NCBI GenBank assembly: GCA_012934845.2
Contig: WNNJ02000181.1
Span: forward strand, 1-64,000
Length of the DNA: 64,000 nt
Direction: 5' to 3'
Origin: Pomphorhynchus laevis
Lineage: Eukaryota > Acanthocephala > Palaeacanthocephala > Echinorhynchida > Pomphorhynchidae
Positions 10,801-25,800 of the stretch are shown piece after piece (position 1 is the stretch's first letter; every line of letters starts with the position of its first letter). Position numbers and translations under genes: made by a program. The notes beneath the pieces are model-generated. The model was given only the letters and a program-made list of their open reading frames with translations. It was not told where the DNA came from and searched no databases.

Positions 10801-13800
10801 ATTTCGCATCCAACACGTGAATCCCCGGTAACATGCTTCAATCTTTTTCCTATCTCCTTGACAAGAGCCAAAGCGGAAGAGCCTAGTAATCCGTAAGTAT
10901 CTACTCCAAAAGGGCAAAATATATGGGACATGGTCAAATCGGCATATTTCAGCCGTTTGCGCTCTTCGGCATATGAAGCTGCTTCGCCCGCTCCTCTGGC
11001 TGCATTCCTAACATTGCTGGCTGCGTGGGTGTCCACGCCGGTGGCGTCCCACATCAAACATTTCCTTTCGCGCAAAGGGAAAATGGTGACTCCATCAGGA
11101 CGTCGACCGTCCAATCTGCATACATTGGATAGCTCTAGAATGTTTGGGGTGTTGACGGTGTTGAGGACTCTGCTTATCACTGAATTTATTTCCGCGTGTC
11201 TGGGGAATCTGCCTCTCGAAATTCTGCATGCTAATCCGTGTCGTTCTGACTCATCAACAGACGCTCCACAATGACATATGTGTGGAGTACATGTAGGAAG
11301 GCCTAGTCTTAAGGAAATTCTCAATCTCACAACCTCGTCATCGAGCAAAGTTCCCAGGGCACTAATCGGAACTGTGTTTAGCCAAGCACCAGACTCACTT
11401 GAGGAGACCCATAATTCGCAGGCGAGATGCCTCGCCTTCCGATCCTTCAATTAAAGATTCATGAGCTCGTTTAACGAGGGAAAACTAAAATACTGAGTTT
11501 TCATTGAAAACTAAAATACTGTTTTAGATGGGTTGTATAAACACTTATATTTCGCCAATCCACTTTCCAAATTGGATTTAAGTATAGCAGCAAAGCATCT
11601 TCAATTTTAGTCATTATCCTAATTATTGATTAATGATCTAAACATATTTATATTAATTTGTTGGATAAAAGATTAATTTAGCGCAATATATTTTTTGATC
11701 CTTTGTTTCTGTATCACATTTTGCATGCAGATATACCTTCATTGAGTTCTACATGTTGAATTTTATATTTGAATGGTTCAGGAATACATGATACCTCGAA
11801 CAATAATTTATTTCCTTTGTGTTAGTTCAACAATAATGCGGACCGACATCCTCCACTCTCTTTCGGACATTTAATCCATATTAATATAATTATATTTTAA
11901 TATTGTTTAATTGTCAATTAAATAACTTCTAATGATGCTGAGAAATCTTGCTCAACAGTAACATTTAATAAGCCATTTTGTCGAATGACAACTTCTGAGA
12001 TTTTTATCCTTCCTCACAAAGTGAAAAATCAAAGCATTCGTTATATTTGCAGGAAATATTAGCTTACCGAGATAATAAATTGTACAGACGAAATTTAATT
12101 TTGTCGATCAAGAAACTAATCCTATGCCTGTTCATATTTCAAGCACTTCTCTCTGTACATGACTGCTATTTAACAGATCAGTTTTTAAATTATACAATAT
12201 GTTTGAAATTTGATTTGATAAAGAGCTTTCAAGTACAATTTAATTTAATTTCAGATGATGTTTTCGTTCCCGATGATCGATTAGATTGGCTAAATAATGT
12301 CTACAAGCCCGTATAGTAAATTATATTAAAATTTCAGTAAATATATGAAGTTTTATTTGCTTTTAGTAAAGTTCCGGCGTATTTAAATGTCACTGATATT
12401 GCGGGATTAGTAAAAGGTGCCCACGCAGGGGAAGGATTGGGGAACGAGTTTCTCTCAAGGATCAAAGAATGCGACGGAATATTTCACATAATAAGTACGT
12501 TGTTTGTTCTGAACTCTTGCTATTTTTCACATAGTTTACATTTATATTAATAATCATAATTTACATCTAATTCAATTTACATCGGAAAATATTTGGAAAT
12601 TTAAATTTTTTAAAATTATTGAAATATAATATTATATTTTAATATAAATTTAATTTTTACAATTTAAATTAGCTTTACTACTTGATGATTGTAACGGGAA
12701 ATACAACTTGTCGATGTTTCAGCAAGTATTTTTGTAAAACAATGTCCGTTTTTATAATTTTTTGTAATATTAAATATTAGCTATGCATATCTAATATGGT
12801 CCTAATTAAACGATAATATTTTTAACTATAACTTTTCAAAACAATTTTTATATATTAATATATTGATATTAACATTAAAATATTAATTGAAATTTTGATG
12901 ACTATTTTTATTATGCACGTTACTTTAATGCTATCTATAAGCCAACAGTAGTACGCTACATTTACAATTTGTAAACCTCATCAGCTATTGATCGAATACT
13001 TACGTTTCACTTTTCGGTCCTTTTAATGTTAACTAACGATCACTCGACTCGTCTGCTTTTATTAGCAGATTTAAGAAAAGACTTTCGTCTTACATTTTAC
13101 AAATTTAATTGAAATCATTTCTGATTTCTAATTAAATCAGCTTTGGTAGGGGAAAGTTCTACTTTAGATTTGAAATTATTTTTACTTCAATTTATCACTA
13201 AACTGCATGTTGTCACGCTATTCTATACAGTGAAAGAACTACAATTTTTCGTAAGAATGCAAATCATATCACTTTATTGAAGCTACATATGTTGCAATGT
13301 TGACCCAAGATTTCAGGTATTGTAGCATACTTTGTATAGGTACGTTACATTGAGTTACATATCTTCACGGCTAGTATTAGTCAAGAAAAATAGCCGAGTC
13401 TACATATTTTATAAATATATATTTTAATCTTAAGAATTTTTTTAAAATTCTAATCCTTATATTCCAATAATCCTTCTAATCACCTCGAATCTTATATTAT
13501 AAGATTATAATATAATCTTATAATATAATATTAAGATTATAAGGATTAAGATTATAATATAATCTTAAGATTGTTATATTGAAGGTCATCAGAATGAAGT
13601 TTTGTTACCTGAAGGTCATCAGGTTTTATTTCTCATTCAATTTTTTGTTGTTGGCTGATTTGATTTGAAATCAGAAATGATTTTAATTAAATTTGCAAAA
13701 TGTAAGACATCAAAGTCTTTCATTAAATTTAATTGTCAGTAAAAGCAGACGAGTCGAGTGATCGTCAGCCAGCATTAAAAGACCCAAACGTTAAACGTTG

Positions 13801-16800
13801 GTATTGAATGAATAGCTGATGAGGTCCATCAATACTGAAATGTAGCGTACTGCTGTTGGCTTATAGATAGGATTAAAGTAGCGTTCATTATAAAATAGTC
13901 ATCACAATTTCAATGGTAACAATGACTGCACAGGTATATAAACTTAAAATTAATGTTAATATTAACTTTAATATTGTTAATATTAATGCGCACCATTTAT
14001 TAAGGGGCGTTTTCAAACGAGGAAATTGTACATGTGGATGGTGATGTTAATCCTGTGAGAGATATTGAAACTATCCAAGAAGAGCTAATGTAAGTTTAAC
14101 CACAATATTACTACACCTTTTTTACTATACTATCGTCAAAAAATAACGAAAAACTTTAGCAAAAAAGTAAGAAAACTGTTCTAATATTATTGATATCAGT
14201 AAAATATTAATATTTATTTATATTTTATATTAATAAAATATTGTTTGAAATGAATATAATATAAATAATACTTTTTAATTATTTAACACAATCGTCCAAA
14301 GTTTACATTTAGGATACGAGAGAAAATTAGATGAATGCCCATTTATGTCGAGTAGCATTTACATTTTATGTTATTAAAGTCATGAAGCAAATTACGAAAT
14401 TAACTCAATATAATTTTTTGACATTACAGTTAAAAGGATAATGTACAATTAAAAAGATATAAAAATCATAATAATTGTAGATTATAACTTATGTTTTTTG
14501 AACTGGTAAACATTTTATAGTTTTGCTATAGCTTCCAAATAAATTCTCTATCACAATCAATAATTTCGGTATAACAATTTAATTATTTTAGAGTTATTAA
14601 CTAATAATTATAATTTTATTATTGTAATTTTATTAATGTTTAATTCTATTTTATTTCAATAATGTGTTTTAGAAAGCTTGACTTTAACTCATAACTTTGC
14701 TAAAATATTTGGAATATAATAATTTTATTATTGCGTGTATTGATAATTATTAGTTAATTTTCTCTTTTACCAAACGTACTTTTTAGTTAAATTGTATTCT
14801 TTTCGTTTTTTTTACATAATTGAATTCTGATACATCGTCTGTTAAGTATTAGCCAATTCATAAACATTAACATTTTAAATGTTAATTTTTTATTTTTACT
14901 TTATATAAATTATAAAAAATCTTATAACAATTATTAATTTTTTTATTAATATTATTTGTATATTTTTAGTTTTTTTATAACAATTATTTATTATTTATAA
15001 TTATTTACCTTTTTACTATTTAATTTATGTATTTCGATTTGGCACTTTTTTTCTTTTTTATTTTATATTAAATACGTAGACTCAGTTATTTGATCTGATA
15101 AATTTATGTATAAAATAAAATGAAAAAATAAAATGAGAAAATGTTTTTTCTTTTTATATTTATCTGATAAATTTATTAAATTAAGATTAAAAGACATTAA
15201 CTCGATAAAAAAAGCAACCGCATATGTTAACAGAAGAATTTTGCGATCAGTGGACCCTCAATTAAAATTTGAATTGGTAACGAGATTATGCTTTAAAATT
15301 TATGTTACCTTTAAATCAGTTTTGAAGCATTTTGTAATTCAGTTATGATGCTGTAGGCTGTCTAAATATTGCAATTATTTTTCATTATTTGTAAATTTAA
15401 TCTAAGATTTAGAATTTCTTCTCCGTTTAAGAAGCATTTGTTAACTGATTTGAATTGTTATAAATGTAAATATTAAATATTCTATTTTTTCTATTTTTAA
15501 CTCATTAGTCATTCAATAGTTACTACTATTCATGTATTTTAATATGCATGTATATCATATACATAATATTATATTATATCAATATTATAATATTAATATA
15601 ATATTGATAATATAATATATAATATTAATATTTATATCATATTTATTTCATGTATAATATACATGATATAATGATAAGAATAATATATTTTTTCTTTTTT
15701 TAACCACAGCCTCCACAAGCGAACGAGTTCACAGTACATTAGTCAGAAAGAGTAAAAAGTAATTGTTCTTGTAGATTATATTGATAAGTAATCGTGCAGC
15801 TGCCGTTTCAAAATAAACGCCGAAATGTTTGCACTCTTTCTACTGTTATGAAAATTATAGTATGGCGATAATCTTAATTTAAGAGGTTGCTTAATAGAAG
15901 TACGTTGCATTCATAATAAAATAATAAAACAGCCGGTTAAATTATATTGTTCAGATGTATAGCGACCATCATGTCCTTCCAATTTCTAGATATAACTTAA
16001 CATAGTTTAATAGAAAAGCAAAAACCGACGAGGATACTTTTTGAAAGAAGAATCGTTTCAAAAAGTATCGTTTGATTAAATTGATAGCCTTGAGATTTGT
16101 AATGGACAGAATATGCCATATTACCTATAAGTCGATGGAAATCCTAAAGTTAAATCCTAGGTCCGATATTATATGATATTCCTTATTTATATGTACATTA
16201 TGTAACGTTCATAAAATTATATACGTTTGATAGATATACTACGTCGACATAGTTGTAACTCTTTATTTTGTTATATTCTCGTTTATCGATGCGTCAAAAA
16301 CAACTGGTGAATCTGGTCATTTAGGATTAAACGGAAATATATGGAGAAAATGTAAACTGAACTTGGGATACGTTTGCTAATTGGCCGTGGATGTAACATA
16401 TGCATTTAATTCGGATAATCGGATAACAACATTAGCTAATGTGATTTATATTTTTCATGCCTTAGAGACAATCTTAATTAACATGTACGAAAAGGTATTG
16501 TATATTGGAAGTGACTCGATTTTGTCAAACGAAGGGTTTACCCAAGGATACCTATTATCAATGATTACATTCTCAATCGTTTTATTTCCATTATACATTT
16601 AGCTTAATAGTTCAAATATGTATGCGGATGACGCCAATTTTGTAGGATTGTTGATCGTTTGATCAAGGTTTGAAAGCTCTAATGTAAACGGGAAAGACAG
16701 ATCATTTACCTCAAAGGGAATATCAATAAAATTTGAGATCTAGAGCAAATTTTAATCAACACAATTATAATAAAAGTATTAGGTATGTAAATAGGAAATG

Positions 16801-19800
16801 AATCAGAAATTTCAGCAGAATTAAAGAAAGCGATAATGGTTGGAAATGTACGCTCAATCGATTGATCGATTGATTGATTTGTTTCTGAATGATCGACTTG
16901 CTGCATATTCAGGCTTAATGCACTCGTTACAATTATAGTGGATGTGTATGTTAAGGACTGTTCCAAGCTGCGAAGAAAATATGAAAGGTATAAAAAGTAT
17001 ACTATTACTTCTTAGATGCCATTAAGCAAGCGAACATTGAAAAATTAAAAATGTTTCTTTTTCTGCTATTCAAACTTGGTGGCAATGCAATAATCGGCTT
17101 AGAGCTCATAGCAAATATTAAATACGATAGTTTCTGTATATTAATTTTTATTTTACTAACAATCCTGGCAAGTTTAGATTGATGACAATTAAGATCATTT
17201 CAAAAGGAAGTTGCTAAAGTAAATATTTAATATAAATGATGTCAGTAAAAACAATAAATGAGCAAATATTACTTCACTGGCTCAGAACTAGATATTTATT
17301 TAAATATTATAGAGAATATATAGAATAATATATAGAATATATTATTAAATTTATATTTATAGAGATTACAGTTCTAGGTCCGTACAATCTTGATTCATAA
17401 TGATCTATTTTTACGTGGCAACTGCGTGCCGGCGCCCGCTTACATAACCAAAACAAAAATCTAAATCATGTATCGATTTACTTAATATTAATATTAAATA
17501 AATAATAATTAATATTACTTCACTGGCTTGGAACTTTATCAAAATAATGACACATACATTGAAAAAGTTATATTTTTGTGTATATCCTCACTGTTATTAG
17601 ATCATAATTAACCTCACCAATAATGAGTATAGCGATGGTCTAGCAGTCGATATGGATAATACCCGACAAATTTGAATAACAAAAAGTTCATTTGTTCATA
17701 AAGCATGACTGTTAGCCACGCTTTATCATGCAAAGCAGGATTATCGTCATCTATTAAAAATGATTTATTTTTGTGGCAAATACGTCATGCGCAAGCTTAC
17801 ATAAGCACACAGAAAAATCTAATTAATTGTTATGAGAAGGCGGGAACATATGAGGTATTTGAACGTGATAAAAGAGGGAGCGCGGCGGACGTCGAAAGGG
17901 AGTTGATTCCATGCAAAGTGGCGGTGACGAGAAAATCGGACACCGTAGTTTTTGGAGTAATTGGGAACATGGAGTAAGATGGAATGAAGGGAATGCAACG
18001 ATAGAGAGAGGTGGGGCGAGTTTCGTCTAAGATAGACAGGTTAATGAAAGATGGGGAGTCGACAGCGACGAGTCGAAAAGCTACGAGAAGAAGGCGTAGT
18101 TTGATGCAGATGTGGATGGTGGGCCAGGAGAGTTGGGCGAGATTTGTGAATGTGTGGTCGAATCGACGGAGACATAAGAGCACTCGAATGGCGGAGTTGA
18201 TTATTCGTTGTAGGGGTAGGATTATGGATTTTAGAGAATTGTCGAAAGGGCTGAGGCAGTAATCGATTTTAGGGAAGGAATCGATGTAAGAAGAGACATA
18301 CAAGAACGGAAGTCGATAAAGATCCGTATACGGCGGATGTCATAGAGAATTAAGTTGGACGAGCGGACCTTGTCACGGACGAAGTGTTTAAGGAAAGTGT
18401 TATCATCGAAATTAAATCTTAAAAAAGTGAGATTATGGACTATGAAAATGATTGATGAGGCAAAAGATACAAATGGAGGAGATATGTTAGGTTGACGGGG
18501 GAGGATCCAAAATATTTTAGACTTGTCAGGGTTTAGAACGAGATCAAGATGGGTGAGATGTTTGCAAATAGAAGAAAGACAGTTGAGGAAGAAATGCCGA
18601 TATCGTTTATGCGGTGGGCTGGTAAAACTATTACCACAAGGGCAAAACTCCGACCAGTAGTGAATTTTGCGGTTGCATTGAAGTCGAGTTAGTATTGATT
18701 CCAGAACGCAACGAATTGAACTTTACAAATAATACAATTCGGGCAAAAGAGTCACATTTAGTTCTTGTTTGTGATGGCATATTTTTGAGGTAGCTTTGAG
18801 CGAAAATTCTTTGATGTCTTGGTATTCAATGTGTATTTTCCCTTATACTATAGACGAAGCTGTCTTGTTGATTTTTAATACTACAAGAGAAGACAATTAA
18901 CAAAATACGTGGAAATTGTAACTATCTGTGGAATAAGCTAATTCTAGTCTAATAATATTTTCTTGTCTGTAGTGCTGGTTAGGAATTTCAACAAATGACA
19001 ACTCACAATTGAGTGTAAGAAAAATAAGTTTAGATCGTATTTGCTCTTACTCGTTCAATTTCATATCAATAGATCTGCGACCAATGCACAATGCGACCGA
19101 TGGTACATTATTTTTCCATTCGAGGGAGTTCATTTCTAAGTAAAAAGAATAATATGTTTGTATATAAACATTTAAATTTAAGAAAGTCAATATCTTTGTT
19201 TTTGTATATTAAATATAAATATTTCGAGAATGGAAATAAATACTAATAGAGTTTATATTAATATATAAAATACATTAGTAATTAGTGAAAAATTATATTA
19301 AATGTTAAAATGAATATTAAGGATTTACTCGCAAAAGCTGAATCAATGTTAATGAACGATAGAAAGCCATTAAGATTTGGTGATTGGAATGACAAAGAGG
19401 TATTTATCATAATATGTAGAAAAAAAAACGAAAAGTTTTTTCATTTATTTTTGATATGTGTATTGAAATTAAACTTATTCAAATTTTTATGGATATTTGA
19501 GCACAATTAGAACACAATGATTATATATTTTATATTTGTTTATTGAACGATTAAACATAAGATCCGGTTAAACATAATATTATATATGTTTATGATTAAA
19601 CATAAGATCATAATAAACACTTTAAATTTAATCTTTATCCTTAAAAGTAACGTGTGATTTCATTGTTCAATATATTTTATCACAATCGAACTGATTGAGA
19701 TTTTGGTGTAAAACACTTAATAACAAAAACTATTTCGTTTTTTGAAAATACTTGTTTTTGATGATCCATTTTTCTTTATTGAATTTTATGAGCAGAATCA

Positions 19801-22800
19801 AAAAAGATAACTTTTAATTTTAATATTTCGCTAACTTATGCTAGAAAAAATAAATCAGAAAAAATACTAATAAAATGCTTTTTTATCATTATATTTTTAT
19901 ATAGTTATTACAGGAACAAAGAAGCTAAAATTAACCTTTATTTGATAAAGCAAATAAATGAATTTATAAATTATCCTTTATTTGATATATCCTTTATTTG
20001 CTCAGTATTTTGTGAGTTTGAATCATTCCGTTGATTTTGAAAATGCATCTATTTTATCATATATAAATAAACTGTTATCTCGCATTATTCAAGAAGCGTA
20101 TTTTATTAAAAAAGAACCTAATTTAATGCTTAATAATAACTCCGATTACAATGTTAAATTAAATTATAATTAATTATTCCAATATTACATAATTTTAATT
20201 TTTTCAATTTGTTTATTTTCTAATTGTATTATTATTTTGCTTTCGTAAAGATTAAATTATAATTTATTACTCTACTATTACATTATTTTTATTATTAAAT
20301 TCGTATGTTTTTTGTCACTTATGTTATGATTTTAATTTTATTTTGGTTTATGATTCTGTATTTTTCTTTCTTTTTGTTGTTTTTAAAATGTGTGTAAAAT
20401 TTTAGTGTATGATTGTTTTGTTTCTCGGTATTTTCTTTTCTTTTAAGTAGAAATGCGGGGCACATCAATGCTTGAATTTTTGTATAAATGTTGAAAACAC
20501 GGAGGAAACAAATTGTGAAACATTTATTTTTTGTAATCCTGATGATGATAGCAGGAGCTATCGAAATATAGAATTTTTATCGAATAAAGGATATTTTCTT
20601 CTTTGTTCCTGTAATGACTGTATATTTGAAATGAAAGAAGATTATGAGTTTAGTATATATTAGAGTGATTAGAGCGAAAAGCTGCTTGAAAAAAAGGAAC
20701 AGGTTGGAGGAAAATAGATAACAATTAGCTTGTTCTCAAGCTAACTTGTATGAGAACAAGACGCTCAAGGAGTTTAGAAAGGGTTGGGAGAAGTGAGATA
20801 GGACATTACGAAGATGGTAGTGAAGGGTCGCGAGATTGCTCTTTGAGGAGAGGACGAAAAGTGGCCCATTTCCAGTTGGAAGGAAATGTGGGGTTGCGGA
20901 TAGACAAATTAAACAAAGTGGTTAGGAAGGGTGAGATAGATGAGCAGATTTTCTTAAGTAAGTGGTCCATCCTTCCGAGTCGACTCCTGAGGGACCTGCC
21001 GAACCATGTGTTCGCCTTGCAGCTTTTATAATATGTTCAGGATCCATGCTGAAAAATCTTATTGAGTGATGTTCAGCACATCTGTCCATTGGAGCAGTCA
21101 ATTTTAAATTATTAAGACCTTCAGACGCTGTTGGGTGCATATCTTCCAAGTGCTGCAATACCGTTTTGTTGTTTACTATTTCCTCTAAAGATATCACTCC
21201 ACCGCCTGAATCATTCTTGAGCATTCTGGATGCTTTCGCTACATGTCCATTTCCGATAAAATTTATTACCCCCGGACGGTCGGAGCATGACGTTGGGCAC
21301 GAGACTGAAAATCATCTTGTTTTATCTTTTGCAAGTACCGTGCTTCCTTTAATAAATCTCCTAATTGTTGCACCTTCCATAATTTGATCCTAATTGTTTT
21401 CCGAGTTGCACTTTATGCGTTGTAATGTTAACTGACATAATACAGTCGCTCGTTTCAGAGAATTCCGAGGTGATTTTGTTCGGTTACGTCTAGTAAGTCA
21501 ATAAATTCCTTGCTCGTTTTACACGCCGGTAGTTTAAAATGATTTGGATACAAGTGTATAACTTCTTGATATATCGCATTAATTTCAAAATCTAACTGGT
21601 ATTACTGGTATCCAAATTATTATTTAACTGGTATCCAAATTATTATTTAACTGGTATCCAAATTATTATCCAATTTATTATTTTAATTGCTTTTTTATTT
21701 TACCATTTTTTAGTATTTTTATATCTCCTATTTTACCATTTTTAATAGAACTTAAAAATGGCGAAATATTAAGTTAAAAGTTAACTTTTATCAATAAAAG
21801 TTAAGTTAGCGCAATATTAAAATAATTTTTTTTTGATACTGCTCCCAAAATTCAATAAACATCGTTTTTTATTATAATTATATTTTAATAAACGATGTAT
21901 TAATGATATGATGTTGATGTTCACTGATTACTGAACAAAACGTACCAGATAACAATAAACATAAAAACTAGGTTGTTTTCTATTTATAAAAGCCCTTGCA
22001 GGATTATGATCAATATTTTATTAATTATAAATTGTATTATTAACGAAATAACCTTAATTGTGAATTCTATTTATCATGTCTATTTCTAAATATTACTTTT
22101 TTTATTATTTATTTATTTATTTTTTAATTTATTTTTATAAATTTGGGTATTTTCCTTTGAAGATCCAATCATTTTGGAATTCACAATTAATTGTGAATTT
22201 AGAAGATATACTCGTAGTACATTTTATAAGAATATTCTCGGAATGGTATCACAATAGCTAGATACCGAGATTAACAATCAACGCTGGTGTGATAATAATG
22301 CCTCGGATGTAGCTATTTTAAGCAATATAAAATTTTGTACCTCTTTCAAGGAGTACGATACCATGGAATGCATGGCTTGCGGTATAAGCCAGTTTGTACT
22401 ACATCCCCACATTTCGTACGTTTAACGTCTATAAATAATATGATGTGATAAGTATCCTCGAAACTTATACTATGTATTTAATTATTACGAGAATTTAACT
22501 TAGACAATACATCAAGTGTATTTGGATCAACATTAAATTTCATAAACACATCATCTTTATATCTCTAGCGTTTTACATGTTTTTTATAATATAGTCATAG
22601 ATGTATTCCTCCCAATCGATCATATAATAATCGATTATTATATTTGGATACCGACCATAATATCAATTTTTAAAGGACAGAGGCTATTTATATTGAAGAA
22701 AATGCACCTAAAAGGCTAATTAAAGAATTGATATACATATCATAACAGATTAATTAAATTACAGTTAACAAATTCATATGGGATGTAAAACTTCCATTGG

Positions 22801-25800
22801 GTTATATGGGAGTGCTATAGTCACTGTATTCGTCTGTTTTTTGTATATGTAGAGATAAGTGTAGATATATTTTACTATTATTTGAATTTTAGATGTATTA
22901 AAGCTTGTCTAATTAAAAAAGTTGTTTTTTCGTATCTATAATTCACACCAATATCTAAAATTAGTTTGACACGAAAGTAATCCTTAATTATTTAAAAATA
23001 AAATATTATATTGTGTTTAGTAATGAAATATTACATATAAATTCCAATATTTATATTTCGCTATTTTATATTTGCATAATAATATAATATTTATATTATT
23101 TAATATTAAATATAGTATAATATATAATATTTTATTTATAATATAACTATATATATCAGATTTTTTTTAAGAATTAAATATTCAAATATTTGAATTTATT
23201 TTTAGTTTTGAATAATTTATTTATGAAATATTAAATAAAAGTTATAATAATGAATTAATAATATTAATTTAGTAATCACTAATATTTAAATACTATAATA
23301 TTATATAATTATAAATTATATATGTCGATATTATAATTAATAATATATAATTTCCTGTCGTTTATTAAATTATTTTTGTAATTGATTTGCATTTAATTAT
23401 TTTATTCAATGAAATTATTTTTAGCTTTTTTTGATGCTTTGACTTGAGTTAAGATTGAAAGTCTGAACAAATACTTTTTCCTAACTGCTAAACTTATGAT
23501 ATATCTTATTAATATGAGTGAACATGACTATGTACGAAAGAAAAACAAATGGTGAGTCCAATATTAAGCGTAAAATATATTTTTTTCTAAATAATCAGTG
23601 AAATCTTATGAAATAATTGAAAAAATGTTTAAATTTAACTTAAAATGTTTTTGTTTTAGTTTACATTTTAATTATTATATTTTGTAATTTTATTTTTATA
23701 TTTCGCTTATTTAAACTATTAATGAAATTGTTATTGAAAAACTTCCAATCAATATGGATATACATTATGCATAAATTCTGAGTCGTTTTATAACGTTGTT
23801 AGATAATGAAGTATTAATGCTGATGTAAATGCAATTAAATTTTTTATTCTACAATAAAAATGTGGAAGTTTATTAACTAAGTACTTATGTATGAAGAATA
23901 TATAGTCGTCTTTTGTTTTATCTTAAATCGCTTTTTAAAATTGGCAAATCTCTAAATTATTGTTTTAAAATACTTTATTTTATCCATGTTGTTGCATTTC
24001 AAAACAAATTTTACTCACTGTATGGTTTTATCTCTTACATATCATCAGGATTTGAATTTTTGCTTAATAGACCACATATTGCTAGCATCCGAAAATTAAG
24101 ATTTTACATCAAATATTTTTTCCGTAAACTCGTTTAAAGTATTTTTAAGTATTTTATTGATTTAGCAACATAAAATAGAAATTATGATTTTATAACTTAA
24201 ATAATCAATTTTTATAAATATTAAATAATGTAATCGATTTGCGTTTTAATTTCTATTAAGAGAACGAGAGAGGAGTATAGGTTGACCTTTACGATTCTGT
24301 CTATAATTTTTACATTAACTTCTGAATCAATAAGCACATCGGCGGTCGATTGGCTTATTAATAGTTCGCTTGCTCCTATATTACTAGCAGTTCGAGATAC
24401 ATACTCGTTACCATCTTGTGGATGCCCTACATTTGTTCAACATTATCCGCACTATTTTTTTCATTGGACGTATGTATTATTTACTGACTGCTCTTTCGTT
24501 TTTCAGCTAAGCGTTTGCAAAATTGTTTATTTGGTCGCAGTAGTTACATCGCTTTACGAGCAAATAAGACATGCCACCGAGCCAATTATTTACCACCGAG
24601 CAAATCGTCGTTTTCTTTGCATAATTATCGGACATGCTTTTTCTGCTGCTTGCTGCTCGGTCATCAAATTCTAAACCCTAAGAGTGATGGTTATATTAAA
24701 TGTCTATATAGTGGTAAAGATGACGGTGATTATGTGGATTTATATCCACATAATCATAGGACTCTTGAACCATTCACTTAAATTTATTATAATTTACTTT
24801 CTCAGCGACTAATAAGTTCTCTTTGTCTTTCTTCCAGAACGACTCATGACACAAAAAGTTATATTATTTAATTCGCGTTTGTGTTCTCGTTTTTATTCTT
24901 TTACGTTAAAATTCAACTTTTACGAATAATTTATAATTTTTTGTACCAATAAAATACATTTTTATAATTGTGCATTAATTATATAATTGAATTTGCTGTA
25001 TTTAGAATTAGAAAATAGATTAACTGTTATTACGACAAACTGTGACTGACTATGCGGTTGGCAAACCAGCACATTCACCATTTATGTGTATAATGCATGA
25101 TTTAAAAATTAATTAGATTTTATCGGATTAAGGTTTATTCTTACTATATTGTCTGTATCGTCTGTATGTAGTAGGTATTGTGAATATTCATTGCTTACAC
25201 GAGCCGCTATTCTTTCAGTGGTCGGTTTGATATTATCCTCGTGTGATTGTTTGAATCCTATCAGCATCACTGTACACTACAATCAGCGTGGGTGGACTTC
25301 ATCAGTAGTGAGCCCACGCCTACATTTCGTGTTTCGGTCCTGTTACTGTTTCTGCTGAACTCCTTGTCGCCAAAATGCTAATTTATATTTGGCTTATAAA
25401 CATAAGTTTATTATGTTATTATTTATTAAGTTCATTTGGCTTATTCGGTTCTATTAAGAAAGAATTTATTAATTTCGATAAATACATTGTTTTATTTTTT
25501 ATTTAAATATATTTTTAACACATTTTGTGCTGATAATGTGATAATTTTTAATAAACATCTCTTTAATTTGTTGATGCACTATTTTAACTATCGAGTATTT
25601 ATAATTTCACAGGCTAGTTCCAATAAAGGCGTGGCTTGACGAACATGACCAGGGCGCTGTCGCGATTCCGTTTTCTGCCTCATACGAACATCGCTTAATT
25701 GAAAGATACAATCAGCTCAACACGAAAGATAATGCTCCCAGGTTAGCTTTTGAATACTTTTACTGTTAAATATTTCAATAATATAAGTCGTATAGCAGTA

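Noticed and set aside
10930-11274. + strand ORF
   Set aside because: Shadow of the recognisable - strand RT-X domain.
13805-13850. Hammerhead-like core (ctgatga ... gaaat) in the TIR elements, also at 8552 and 32812
   Set aside because: The spacing resembles a hammerhead stem II, but stems I and III do not pair convincingly and the GAAA is lost in one copy.
20472-20663. Short Cys-containing ORF in an OLA1 intron
   Set aside because: No recognisable motif, no supporting splice sites, length within chance expectation.
24282-24781. + strand ORFs as a membrane protein gene
   Set aside because: Hydrophobicity only; the - strand shows weak gag/protease traces and there is no splice or start context.
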